From NCBI GenBank assembly GCA_937868025.1, contig CALMLJ010000642.1:1-7554 (forward strand): DNA of 7,554 bases, given 5' to 3'. The notes beneath the pieces were generated by a model. The model was not told the origin of the DNA and did no database searches. It saw only the letters and a program-made list of their open reading frames with translations. Both the position numbers and the translations under genes were made by a program. This DNA comes from an uncultured Acidimicrobiaceae bacterium. GTDB lineage: Bacteria; Actinomycetota; Acidimicrobiia; Acidimicrobiales; Microtrichaceae. Within the stretch, counting starts at the first letter, position 1, and each line of letters starts with the position of its first letter. Of this stretch, positions 1 through 6,031 are shown piece after piece.

Positions 1-384
1 CGGGCCAACGAAGCCCGCTACTTCAAGAACAAGTTCGACCACACCTTCGTCACCGAGCCCGCCTCGAAGGCGAAGAAGACCATCGCGTACGTCCATCGCA
101 TCCTGAAGGACGAGCGCGACATCGAGATCGGTTCGCCGGTGCTCGAAGCGTCGGAGTTCGAGGTCGACGGCACCCGCTGGGCCTACGTCTTCTACGAGAG
201 CGGCCTCGCGATCAACGTGATGTACGCCATCGCCGACGGCGGGAAGCGCGCCGTCGGGTTCAAGCTCTCCGACGGCATGGACGTCCCCGAGGAGCTCGAG
301 TCCAAGTTCAAGTTCGCCCGCCAGAAGTCGAAGCTGGCCGGCACCATCCGCGGTTCGTACTTCGTCATCAAGGGCACCTACTGA
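1..384 (+). CDS. Unrecognised protein, 3' part only (5' end outside window)
   Basis: Frame 1 is open from the first base to the TGA at 382-384, giving 127 visible residues. The true start is upstream of the window; the GTG at 139 is internal, because coding-like sequence continues before it (it includes TEPASKAKKTIAYVHRIL). I do not recognise the family. The visible part is soluble-looking: there is no membrane segment or signal, and it is rich in Lys, Glu and aromatic residues. Alternating hydrophobic stretches (WAYVFYESGLAINVMYAIAD, then KRAVGFKLSD) suggest a beta-rich core. A charged helix follows (PEELESKFKFARQKSKLAG) and a short strand, SYFVIKGTY, ends the chain. Codon third positions are GC-rich like those of its neighbours. 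The next gene starts 46 bp downstream behind its own -10-like hexamer, so the two need not be co-transcribed. No function is proposed. Confidence 0.75.
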   Translation, partial: RANEARYFKNKFDHTFVTEPASKAKKTIAYVHRILKDERDIEIGSPVLEASEFEVDGTRWAYVFYESGLAINVMYAIADGGKRAVGFKLSDGMDVPEELESKFKFARQKSKLAGTIRGSYFVIKGTY

Positions 385-417
385 CCGGCGCGAGCCGTTC
401 CGTCGCCAACCACGTCC

Positions 418-423
418 TACCCT
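418..423 (+). promoter_or_regulatory. Candidate -10 hexamer (TACCCT) for a leaderless SGNH mRNA
   Basis: TACCCT fits TANNNT and ends 7 nt before the ATG at 431, the spacing at which transcription would begin at or next to the start codon. No Shine-Dalgarno-like sequence and no clear -35 lie upstream. The call rests on the same arrangement before other genes in this window. Confidence 0.4.
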
Positions 424-430
424 GACGGCC

Positions 431-1240
431 ATGGCGACCGGTCCGATCCGACGACGCGTCGCGGCGATCATCGCCGGCGCCTGCCTCGTCGCCACCGCGT
501 GCGGGCCGCCGCCGTCGGCACCCGATCCCGCTCCTCTCCGAGCCGGGCAGGCACCGCTCCGCGTCATGGTGGTCGGGGACTCGTTCGGTCTGTCGGTGGG
601 TCTCGGCCTCACCCACTACGGCGAGTCGTCGGGGCAGATCGAGGTCCGCAACAGCGCCGTCATCGGGTGCCCGTTCGGCCGGGGCGGCCGCAACAACGGC
701 ATCGGTCTCGACCGCGACTGGCTGCCGGAGTGCCGCTCCCAGGACGAGCGCCTGGCGACCGTGTCCGCCGAGTTCCGGCCCGACGTCGTGCTGTTGGCCG
801 GCGGCATGTGGGACGTCGCCGACCGGCTGCTCCCCGGAAGCGGTCGGTGGACCCGCATCGGTGAGCCTGCGTACGACTGGTACCTCGCGCTCGAGTTCCA
901 GCACCTCTCGCGGCTGCTCGGCACGACCGGTGCGAAGGTGGTGTGGACCAGCGCCCCCCGCTGGAACCCGCGCTACCAACCCGACCAGTTCATGGGACGG
1001 CCGCCCTACGCCGAGGCGGGCGCCGGTCGATCGGATCGCTACAACCAGGTACTGAACGCTGCGGTCGGAGGCATGCCGGGGGTCCACGTGCTCGATCTCG
1101 CCGGCTGGATGCGGTACTTCCCCGGTGGCGAGTTCTCGCCCGACCTCCGCACCGACGGCGTCCACCTCACGCCGCAGTCGACCGACGTGGTGGCGAACGA
1201 GTTCCTCGGCCCGTGGGTCGTCGCCATCGGTCGAAGCTGA
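431..1240 (+). CDS. SGNH-hydrolase-like lipoprotein
   Basis: This 269-residue protein starts with a lipoprotein-type signal: basic MATGPIRRR, a hydrophobic stretch, then ATAC with Cys24 as the likely lipidated residue. It is therefore probably exported and anchored to the outer face of the membrane. The mature part is an SGNH domain: VVGDSFG carries the nucleophile Ser51 (block I GDS), and TDGVH near the C-terminus supplies Asp242 and His245 (block V DxxH). Cys80 and Cys101 could form a disulfide. The block III position reads GGMWD (124-128) rather than GxND, so the usual oxyanion-hole Asn is absent. The whole pattern (N-A-x-x-G-C, then PDVVLLAGGMWDVADR, then DGVHLT) resembles the SGNH domain fused to acyltransferase-3 membrane proteins that O-acylate surface glycans, but here it stands alone. 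Likely role: an esterase or acetyltransferase acting on a cell-envelope glycan. Substrate unknown. The ATG was chosen because it immediately precedes the signal peptide. Confidence 0.85.
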   Translation: MATGPIRRRVAAIIAGACLVATACGPPPSAPDPAPLRAGQAPLRVMVVGDSFGLSVGLGLTHYGESSGQIEVRNSAVIGCPFGRGGRNNGIGLDRDWLPECRSQDERLATVSAEFRPDVVLLAGGMWDVADRLLPGSGRWTRIGEPAYDWYLALEFQHLSRLLGTTGAKVVWTSAPRWNPRYQPDQFMGRPPYAEAGAGRSDRYNQVLNAAVGGMPGVHVLDLAGWMRYFPGGEFSPDLRTDGVHLTPQSTDVVANEFLGPWVVAIGRS

Positions 1241-1292
1241 CGGCACGGCATCTCCCGGGGCGGTTCCGGCGCCCACGGCTCATGTGGGTGGG

Positions 1293-1298
1293 TAGCCT
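1293..1298 (+). promoter_or_regulatory. Candidate -10 hexamer (TAGCCT) for a leaderless deacetylase mRNA
   Basis: TAGCCT ends 6 nt before the ATG at 1305. The 10-mer TAGCCTCCGG beginning here recurs exactly, on the opposite strand and at the same distance from a start codon, before the Gfo/Idh/MocA gene. No Shine-Dalgarno or recognisable -35 is present. Confidence 0.45.
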
Positions 1299-1304
1299 CC
1301 GGCA

Positions 1305-2375
1305 ATGCGGACGTACTGGTCCTCCGATCATGTCCACCACGATCCGCGCCGGCTCCCCCAGCCCGCGGGCGGGACCGCGAACTACTACAGCGAGGTCGCG
1401 GCCCGAGGCCCCGCCGTGCTCGATGCCGTCGATGCCGCCGGGTTCGGCACCATCGTCGACCTCGCTGGCACCATCGACGCCGATGTGGTGCCGCCGGCAG
1501 CGCTGGAGGTCCACGACCCGGCGATGGTGGAGTTCCTCCGCACCGCCTTCGACCGCATCGCTGCCGAGGAGCAGTGGCCCGTCGACGACACCGATGGCGG
1601 CGAACGCGTCGTCATCGCCGAGACCTTCGGTAGAACCGACGATCCGTCGCTGGAGCGGTCGACCTCGCCGTGGGCCCAGCTCGGCCGGTGGTGCGCCGAC
1701 ACCTCCGCTCCGATCTTCGCGTCGACGTGGGCCGCAGTGGTCGGAGCGGCACGCGCCGCCGCCCACGCCGCCGACGACATCGCCGGCGGGGCACCGGTGG
1801 CGTACGCGTTCTGCCGACCGCCGGGCCACCACGCCGGCCGATCGAGATTCGGCGGCTTCTGCTACCTCAACAACGCCGCGATCACGGCGCACCAGCTCAC
1901 CACGACGGGCCGGCGCGTCGCCGTGCTCGACGTCGACCTCCACCATGGCAACGGCACCCAGGACATCTTCTGGGATCGGGCCGACGTGCTCTACGCATCG
2001 CTCCACATCGATCCCGACGTCGACTACCCCTACTACGCCGGCTTCGCCGACGAGCGGGGCGGACCGGGCGCCGACGGCTCGAACCTGAACTTGCCACTCC
2101 CCGACCGGTGCGACGAGGCCCATTACCTCGACGCCCTCGATGCCGCCTCCCGCGCCATCACCGCGTTCGGCGCCGACGCCCTGGTCGTGTCGCTCGGCAC
2201 CGACACACACCAACACGATCCCATCGGGCGGTTCGACCTGCCGACCGCGACGTTCACGAGCATCGGTCGGCGGATCGCCGCACTCGGCCTGCCGACGGCG
2301 GTGGTGCAGGAGGGTGGGTACCACCTGCCGAGCCTCGGTGCCTCGGTCACCGGCGTCCTGTCGGCCTGGGCCTGA
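1305..2375 (+). CDS. Histone deacetylase family protein, acetylpolyamine amidohydrolase-like
   Basis: This 356-residue zinc hydrolase belongs to the arginase/deacetylase fold and should remove acetyl (or acyl) groups from amines in the cytoplasm. The diagnostic order is intact: CRPPGHHAG with the His pair 175/176, GGFCYLNNAA (183-192), VLDVDLHHGNGTQDIF with zinc ligands Asp211 and His213, LGTDTHQHDP with the third zinc ligand Asp300, and QEGGYH with the transition-state Tyr339. Length and the distinctive segments IDPDVDYPYYAGFADE and STWAAV match the acetylpolyamine amidohydrolase branch (Mycoplana ramosa AphA, 341 residues) better than AcuC. By an alignment from memory, however, the two glutamates that contact the polyamine in AphA (Glu17, Glu117) correspond to Leu17 and Ser134, so the true substrate may not be a polyamine. 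It lies 64 bp after the SGNH gene and converges on the oxidoreductase gene with only 9 bp between stops. Confidence 0.93.
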   Translation: MRTYWSSDHVHHDPRRLPQPAGGTANYYSEVAARGPAVLDAVDAAGFGTIVDLAGTIDADVVPPAALEVHDPAMVEFLRTAFDRIAAEEQWPVDDTDGGERVVIAETFGRTDDPSLERSTSPWAQLGRWCADTSAPIFASTWAAVVGAARAAAHAADDIAGGAPVAYAFCRPPGHHAGRSRFGGFCYLNNAAITAHQLTTTGRRVAVLDVDLHHGNGTQDIFWDRADVLYASLHIDPDVDYPYYAGFADERGGPGADGSNLNLPLPDRCDEAHYLDALDAASRAITAFGADALVVSLGTDTHQHDPIGRFDLPTATFTSIGRRIAALGLPTAVVQEGGYHLPSLGASVTGVLSAWA

Positions 2376-2384
2376 AGCGCCGAC

Positions 2385-3374
2385 TCAGGGCCGCAGGGGC
2401 AATCCGGCAGCGGCGTACACCGCGTCGATGACCTCCATGTTGGCCACCGAATCGGTCGGGCCGGTCAGGACCGGCGCACCGTCGAGCACCGAGTCGCAGA
2501 ACGCCTCGAGCTGGTAGCGGTACGTCGGCACCTTCGGAAAGGTCTCGCGCCGCGTGGTGCCGTCGGCCAGCCGCACGGTGAAGCGGTGCGCGAGGTGCGG
2601 ACCTGCCGGGTTGAACACCCGCAACTCCCCCTTCGACCCGGTGGCCCGGAACCCGATGCGGAGCGCCTGCGCCCCGTACAGGGACACGGTGAACGTTCCC
2701 GTGGCCCCGCCGGGGAACCGGAGCTGTGCCCGCGTCCAGCGGTCGACGCCGGGGTCGCCGGACCGTTCCTTCGCCACCGCCGAGACGACCGACGGCTCCT
2801 CACCGGTGATCGAGCGGAGCTGGTGGATCGAGTAGCAGCCCAGATCCATGACCGCTCCACCGCCGAGCGCGAGATCGAACCGGATGTCGCGCCGCTTGAA
2901 CAGCGGCACCTGCATCCACGACTCGACGTGGCGCAACTCACCCAGTTCACCGCTCCGGACCACCTCGACGGCCCGGTGCATCATCGGGTGGTACCGGTAG
3001 TGGAACGCCTCCATCAGCACCTGCCCCGACGAGGCGGCGACCGACGCAACCTCACGGGCCTGGTCGGCGTTCGACGTCAGCGGCTTCTCGCACAACACGT
3101 GCTTGCCCGCCCGGAGCGCCCGAATGGTCCAGTCGGCATGGAGGGAGTTCGGCAGCGGGTTGTAGATCGCGTCGATGTCGGGATCGCCGACGAGTGCCTC
3201 GTAGTCGTCGAACACCGCAGGGATCGACCACTTGGCGGCGAACGCGTCGGCGCGCCCACGATCACGAGCCGCCACCGCAACGACCGATGCTCGGTCGACG
3301 CCCCGCGCCGGCTTGACGAGGGCAGCGGGAGCGATGGCCGCCGCGCCGAGGATCCCGATCCGAACGTTCGACAT
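2385..3374 (-). CDS. Gfo/Idh/MocA family oxidoreductase
   Basis: This is an NAD(P)-dependent dehydrogenase of 329 residues, a normal length for the family. The N-terminal Rossmann fold opens with VRIGILGAAAIAPAAL (residues 4-19). An Arg (AVAAR, Arg37) at the end of the second strand hints at NADP. The family motif EKPL is at 96-99. The C-terminal substrate domain carries MEAFHYRYHPM (121-131) and GGGAVMDLGCYSIHQLR (171-187), in which Asp177 and His184 occupy the usual active-site positions. This resembles the dihydrodiol dehydrogenase/glucose-fructose oxidoreductase branch; the substrate (sugar, inositol or cyclic diol) cannot be fixed. A GTG directly precedes the ATG at 3374. I prefer the ATG because a TAGCCT hexamer sits 6 nt before it. 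The gene is divergent from the SDR gene across 33 bp, so the two may serve one redox pathway, but that is inference. Confidence 0.93.
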   Translation of the reverse strand: MSNVRIGILGAAAIAPAALVKPARGVDRASVVAVAARDRGRADAFAAKWSIPAVFDDYEALVGDPDIDAIYNPLPNSLHADWTIRALRAGKHVLCEKPLTSNADQAREVASVAASSGQVLMEAFHYRYHPMMHRAVEVVRSGELGELRHVESWMQVPLFKRRDIRFDLALGGGAVMDLGCYSIHQLRSITGEEPSVVSAVAKERSGDPGVDRWTRAQLRFPGGATGTFTVSLYGAQALRIGFRATGSKGELRVFNPAGPHLAHRFTVRLADGTTRRETFPKVPTYRYQLEAFCDSVLDGAPVLTGPTDSVANMEVIDAVYAAAGLPLRP

Positions 3375-3380
3375 CACCGG

Positions 3381-3386
3381 AGGCTA
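3381..3386 (-). promoter_or_regulatory. Candidate -10 hexamer (TAGCCT) for a leaderless oxidoreductase mRNA
   Basis: On the minus strand TAGCCT ends 6 nt before the ATG at 3374, and the local sequence TAGCCTCCGG is identical to that before the deacetylase gene. The divergent -10-like hexamer at 3395-3400 is only 8 bp away, so two polymerases could not occupy the region together. Confidence 0.45.
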
Positions 3387-3394
3387 ACTACGAA

Positions 3395-3400
3395 TACAGT
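3395..3400 (+). promoter_or_regulatory. Candidate -10 hexamer (TACAGT) for a leaderless SDR mRNA
   Basis: TACAGT ends 7 nt before the ATG at 3408. The 7 nt between them (CCCGCCC) contain no Shine-Dalgarno. The short AT-rich patch around it stands out from the GC-rich surroundings. No convincing -35 was found; a -35 at normal spacing would fall at the very start of the divergent oxidoreductase gene. Confidence 0.45.
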
Positions 3401-3407
3401 CCCGCCC

Positions 3408-4217
3408 ATGACGAACCTCACCACCAACGCTCTGTTCTCCGTCGCCGGGAAGGTGGTCCTCGTGACCGGCGGGTCGCGCGGCATCGGCGAGATGATGGCG
3501 GCCGGGTTCCTGGCCAACGGCGCGAAGGTCTACATCACCGCCCGCAAGGCAGAGGCGTGCGACGCCACCGCGGCCCGCCTGTCGGAGACCTACGACGCCG
3601 AGTGCATCTCGATTCCGGCGAACGTCGCCGAGCTCGACGGCATCGCCGCCCTCGTGGCGGAACTCAGCAAGCGCGAGTCACAGGTCGACGTGCTCATCAA
3701 CAACGCCGGTGTGGGGTGGGGGGCGTCGATCGACGACTTCCCCGAGGTGGGCTGGGACAAGGTGTTCGACACCAACGTGAAGGGCCTGTTCTTCCTGACC
3801 CAGCAGATGCTTCCGCTCCTCGAGGCCGGAGCGACCTCCGACGACCCGTCGCGCGTCATCAACATCGGCTCCATCGACGGTATCCGGACCCCCGCCTTCG
3901 ACACCGTGTCGTACGGGCCGTCCAAAGCAGCGGTGCACTCAATCACCCGCCAGCTCGCCTCGAAGCTGGTGAAGCGGAACATCCTCATGAACGCCATCGC
4001 ACCCGGCCCGTTCCCGACGTGGATGCTGAGCACCGGCGTCGGTACCGGCGGCGACGTCGAGGGCACCGATTGGGACGCGGTCGGCGCCACCATGCCACGC
4101 GGTCGCATCGGCACCCCCGAGGACATCGCCGGCCTCGCGATCTTCCTCGCGTCCCGCGCCGGCGCGTTCACCGTCGGCGAGGTCATCACCTGCGACGGCG
4201 GCATCGTCGTCTCCTGA
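3408..4217 (+). CDS. SDR family NAD(P)-dependent oxidoreductase, RhlG-like
   Basis: This classical short-chain dehydrogenase/reductase has 269 residues. It carries the cofactor motif TGGSRGIG (20-27), Arg46 after the second strand (TARK, favouring NADP), NNAG (98-101), active-site Asn123, Ser155 (INIGSIDG), and the YxxxK pair Tyr169/Lys173 (SYGPSKAAV). The segments FSVAGKVVLVTGGSRGIGEM, INIGSIDGIRTPAFDTVSYG, APGPFPTWMLSTGVG and GEVITCDGGI resemble the RhlG/3-oxoacyl-ACP reductase-like SDR group as I remember it. Reduction of a beta-keto acyl or other ketone substrate is likely, but the physiological substrate is unknown. The frame is open far upstream, but that part is the antisense shadow of the divergent oxidoreductase gene. 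Translation from 3408 begins the conserved fold directly and lies 7 nt after a TANNNT hexamer. The gene converges on the P450 gene with 31 bp between stops. Confidence 0.94.
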   Translation: MTNLTTNALFSVAGKVVLVTGGSRGIGEMMAAGFLANGAKVYITARKAEACDATAARLSETYDAECISIPANVAELDGIAALVAELSKRESQVDVLINNAGVGWGASIDDFPEVGWDKVFDTNVKGLFFLTQQMLPLLEAGATSDDPSRVINIGSIDGIRTPAFDTVSYGPSKAAVHSITRQLASKLVKRNILMNAIAPGPFPTWMLSTGVGTGGDVEGTDWDAVGATMPRGRIGTPEDIAGLAIFLASRAGAFTVGEVITCDGGIVVS

Positions 4218-4222
4218 CAGCC

Positions 4223-4241
4223 GGGGCGCAGCCGAAGCCCC
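4223..4241. terminator. Weak possible bidirectional stem-loop between convergent genes
   Basis: GGGGC (4223-4227) and GCCCC (4237-4241) can pair around a 9-nt loop, within the 31 bp separating the stops of the SDR and P450 genes. The position suits a shared terminator, but the stem is only 5 bp and there is no T-run on either strand. Confidence 0.25.
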
Positions 4242-4248
4242 CGTCGAA

Positions 4249-5475
4249 TCAGGCGTCCCACTCCAGCGGGACAGCGGCGACACTCCGGAGCGTCATGCGT
4301 CCGGACCACTCGACGGGTCCGCCGGACCGGAGGTTCGGGAGGCGCTCGAACAACGCTCCCAGCGTGACCTCGGCCTGCATGCGGGCGAGGTGCGAGCCGA
4401 GGCAGCTGTGGGCGCCTCCTCCGAACTGCAGATGGTTCGCAGCGTCGGGTCGATCGATGCGCAGTTCGGCGGCGTCGTCGCCCCAGCGCGCCGGATCGTG
4501 GTTGGCGGCGCCGACCCCGACGTAGACGACATCGCCGGGCTCGACGGTGACGGTGCCACCGGGTACGTCGAAGGTCGACGGTTCGAGCGCGATCCTGCGG
4601 ACGAACTGGTTCGGACCGTCGAGCCGGAGCAGCTCCAGCACCGCCCCCGGCACGAGTGACGGGTCGGCCTGCAAGCGGGCGAGCTGGTCCGGGTGGTCGA
4701 GCAGGTGCGCGACGCCGTTGCCAACGAGCGCGGTGGTCGGTTCGTGGCCGGCGACGTACAGCGTAACGAGCTGGGCGACGAGCTCGTCGGGGGTCAGCCC
4801 CACGCCGTCGATCTCGGCCGCGATCAACGCCGACAGCACGTCGTCGGCGGGCTCTGCCCGCTTCCGCTCCACCTGCTCGGCCAGGTAGTCCTCCATCTCG
4901 GCGATGAGGACCATGCACTCGTCGTACACGTCCTCGGAGATGACCAGGTCGAGACTGCGTGCCACCGCAGCCGTCCACTCCCGGAACTGCGGCCCGGCCT
5001 CGACGGGAATGCCCAACATCTCGCAGAACACCGCGACGGGGAGCGGGTAGGCGAGGTCGCCGATCAACTCCATCGATCCGCGGCCGGCCACCTCGGTCAC
5101 CGCGGCGTCGACGCGCTCGACGATCGTCGCTCGCAGGCGCTCGACGGCCCGCACCGTGAACGGGGCCTGCACCAGGCGGCGCACGCGGGCGTGCTCGGGG
5201 TCGTCGAGCAACACGATCGTCGTGGCGCCCTCGTGGAGACGGGAACGCTCACGGAGGAGGTCGACCACCGCCGACGGCTTCGCCTCGTTGAGGTCACTCG
5301 ACATCGTCCGGTCCCGGAGGATGCGGGTCACGTCGTCGAATCGGGTCACGACCCAACCGCACAACAGCTCTGACCAGTGGACCGGATCCTCGGTCCGCAG
5401 CCGGCCGTACTGGTCGTAGGGCCAGGCGTCGAAGCCGGGCTCGAAGGGGTCGAAGACAACGGCAGCGTCGGGCAT
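4249..5475 (-). CDS. Cytochrome P450
   Basis: This is a soluble bacterial class-I-type P450 of 408 residues, the usual length, expected to mono-oxygenate a small hydrophobic molecule with electrons from a ferredoxin and its reductase. No redox partner is encoded in the window. Signature elements are present: I-helix AGHEPTT (241-247), with the acid/Thr oxygen-activation pair and a Pro where many members have Thr; ExxR (Glu281, Arg284); and the heme loop FGGGAHSCLG (351-360) with Cys358 as the iron ligand. The helix-C region has HARVRRLVQAPF. I cannot assign a CYP family. The ATG at 5475 begins MPDAAVVFDPF and is followed by the expected N-terminal PYDQYGRLR region. That start codon sits inside a perfect inverted repeat (5466-5501). 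The gene lies 67 bp after the SRPBCC gene on the same strand, so read-through from the arsR promoter is possible. Confidence 0.95.
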   Translation of the reverse strand: MPDAAVVFDPFEPGFDAWPYDQYGRLRTEDPVHWSELLCGWVVTRFDDVTRILRDRTMSSDLNEAKPSAVVDLLRERSRLHEGATTIVLLDDPEHARVRRLVQAPFTVRAVERLRATIVERVDAAVTEVAGRGSMELIGDLAYPLPVAVFCEMLGIPVEAGPQFREWTAAVARSLDLVISEDVYDECMVLIAEMEDYLAEQVERKRAEPADDVLSALIAAEIDGVGLTPDELVAQLVTLYVAGHEPTTALVGNGVAHLLDHPDQLARLQADPSLVPGAVLELLRLDGPNQFVRRIALEPSTFDVPGGTVTVEPGDVVYVGVGAANHDPARWGDDAAELRIDRPDAANHLQFGGGAHSCLGSHLARMQAEVTLGALFERLPNLRSGGPVEWSGRMTLRSVAAVPLEWDA

Positions 5476-5501
5476 CGGCCCATCCTGGCCGATGCCCGAC
5501 G
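5466..5501. repeat. Perfect 15-bp inverted repeat over the P450 start codon
   Basis: The arm CGTCGGGCATCGGCC (5466-5480) is the exact reverse complement of 5487-5501, with the 6-nt loop CATCCT (5481-5486) between them. The P450 ATG (5475-5473) and its first codons lie in one arm. On the P450 strand the loop reads AGGATG. It contains a possible weak Shine-Dalgarno (AGGA) and most of a -10-like hexamer, CAGGAT (5487-5482), which ends 6 nt before the ATG. It could be a regulator-binding palindrome, an RNA hairpin that hides the start codon in read-through transcripts, or a transcription stop for the upstream operon (no T-run follows). Confidence 0.8.
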
Positions 5502-5542
5502 TCGGTGCCCCGGGAACGGCGAGGGCGCTCCCCCGCAGTGGG

Positions 5543-6031
5543 TCAGCCGTCGAGGTCGGTGAGCAACGCGTCGAGCTTGCGGTAGCCCTCGACCACGCCC
5601 GATTCCATGCCGCTCGCCACGAACGCGTCGCGGTCCTCGAACGAGTCGACCAGCGACGTCGCCGTCAGTCGCGTCCGGCCGTCACCGAGATCCTCGAAGC
5701 GCAGCTTCTCGAGCGCCACGCCGTCGGGCACACCCTCGAAGGTGAACGTCTGCACGATGAGCTCGTTCGGCCGAACCTCGTGGAACGTTCCGTTGAAGCC
5801 GGCTTCGAAGCCCTCGCTCGAGATCACGTAGCGGTACGAGCCGCCCGAGCGGCAGTCGAAGTGGTCGATGGTGGCGCCGCGCTGTTCGGGACCGATCCAC
5901 GCCGCGAACAACTTCGGCTCGGTGTGGGCTCGGAACACCTTGCCGATCGCGGCGTCGAACTCGCGGGTGATGCGCACGAGGGGCACGTCGGGATCGACGA
6001 AGATCTGGGTCTCGTTCGGGCTGGTGGTCAT
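5543..6031 (-). CDS. SRPBCC/AHSA1-domain protein coupled to arsR
   Basis: This 162-residue protein has the START-like helix-grip fold of the AHSA1 group: VRITREFDAAIGKVFRAHTEPKLFAAWIGP near the N-terminus (about 19-48), a central strand region GGSYRYVISSEG, then FNGTFHEVRPNELIVQTFTFEG (80-100), and a C-terminal helix with SGVVEGYRKLDALL. Such proteins have a hydrophobic ligand cavity; the partner or ligand here is unknown. The frame stays open upstream, but the ATG at 6031 is clearly the start. A strong GGAGGA Shine-Dalgarno lies 5 nt upstream, and ATGA overlaps the arsR stop by 4 nt, which indicates translational coupling. ArsR-AHSA1 pairs are a common bacterial arrangement in which the repressor controls its partner. 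The ligand that releases the repressor is generally not known. Confidence 0.92.
   Translation of the reverse strand: MTTSPNETQIFVDPDVPLVRITREFDAAIGKVFRAHTEPKLFAAWIGPEQRGATIDHFDCRSGGSYRYVISSEGFEAGFNGTFHEVRPNELIVQTFTFEGVPDGVALEKLRFEDLGDGRTRLTATSLVDSFEDRDAFVASGMESGVVEGYRKLDALLTDLDG

Noticed and set aside
1258..1274. GGGCG/CGCCC stem between the SGNH and deacetylase genes as a terminator
   Set aside because: The stem is only 5 bp with no T-run, within the range expected by chance at this GC content.
943..2088. Long plus-strand open frame over the SGNH end and the deacetylase gene
   Set aside because: Arg/Pro/Ser/Thr-rich low-complexity translation in a frame offset from two genes with intact motifs; a GC-rich shadow.
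1167..2324. 385-codon minus-strand open frame antisense to the deacetylase
   Set aside because: Composition-driven antisense frame with no recognisable motif; the plus-strand gene has complete catalytic motifs.
2586..3407. Upstream extension of the SDR frame
   Set aside because: It runs antisense through the oxidoreductase gene and has shadow-type composition; the SDR fold begins just after 3408.
3590..4978. 462-codon minus-strand open frame spanning the SDR and P450 genes
   Set aside because: Antisense to the SDR and out of frame with the P450, both of which have full diagnostic motifs.
5496..5505. Self-complementary CCGACGTCGG next to the P450 inverted repeat as an operator
   Set aside because: Short, GC-rich, and its first half is already part of the larger repeat; no second copy was seen.
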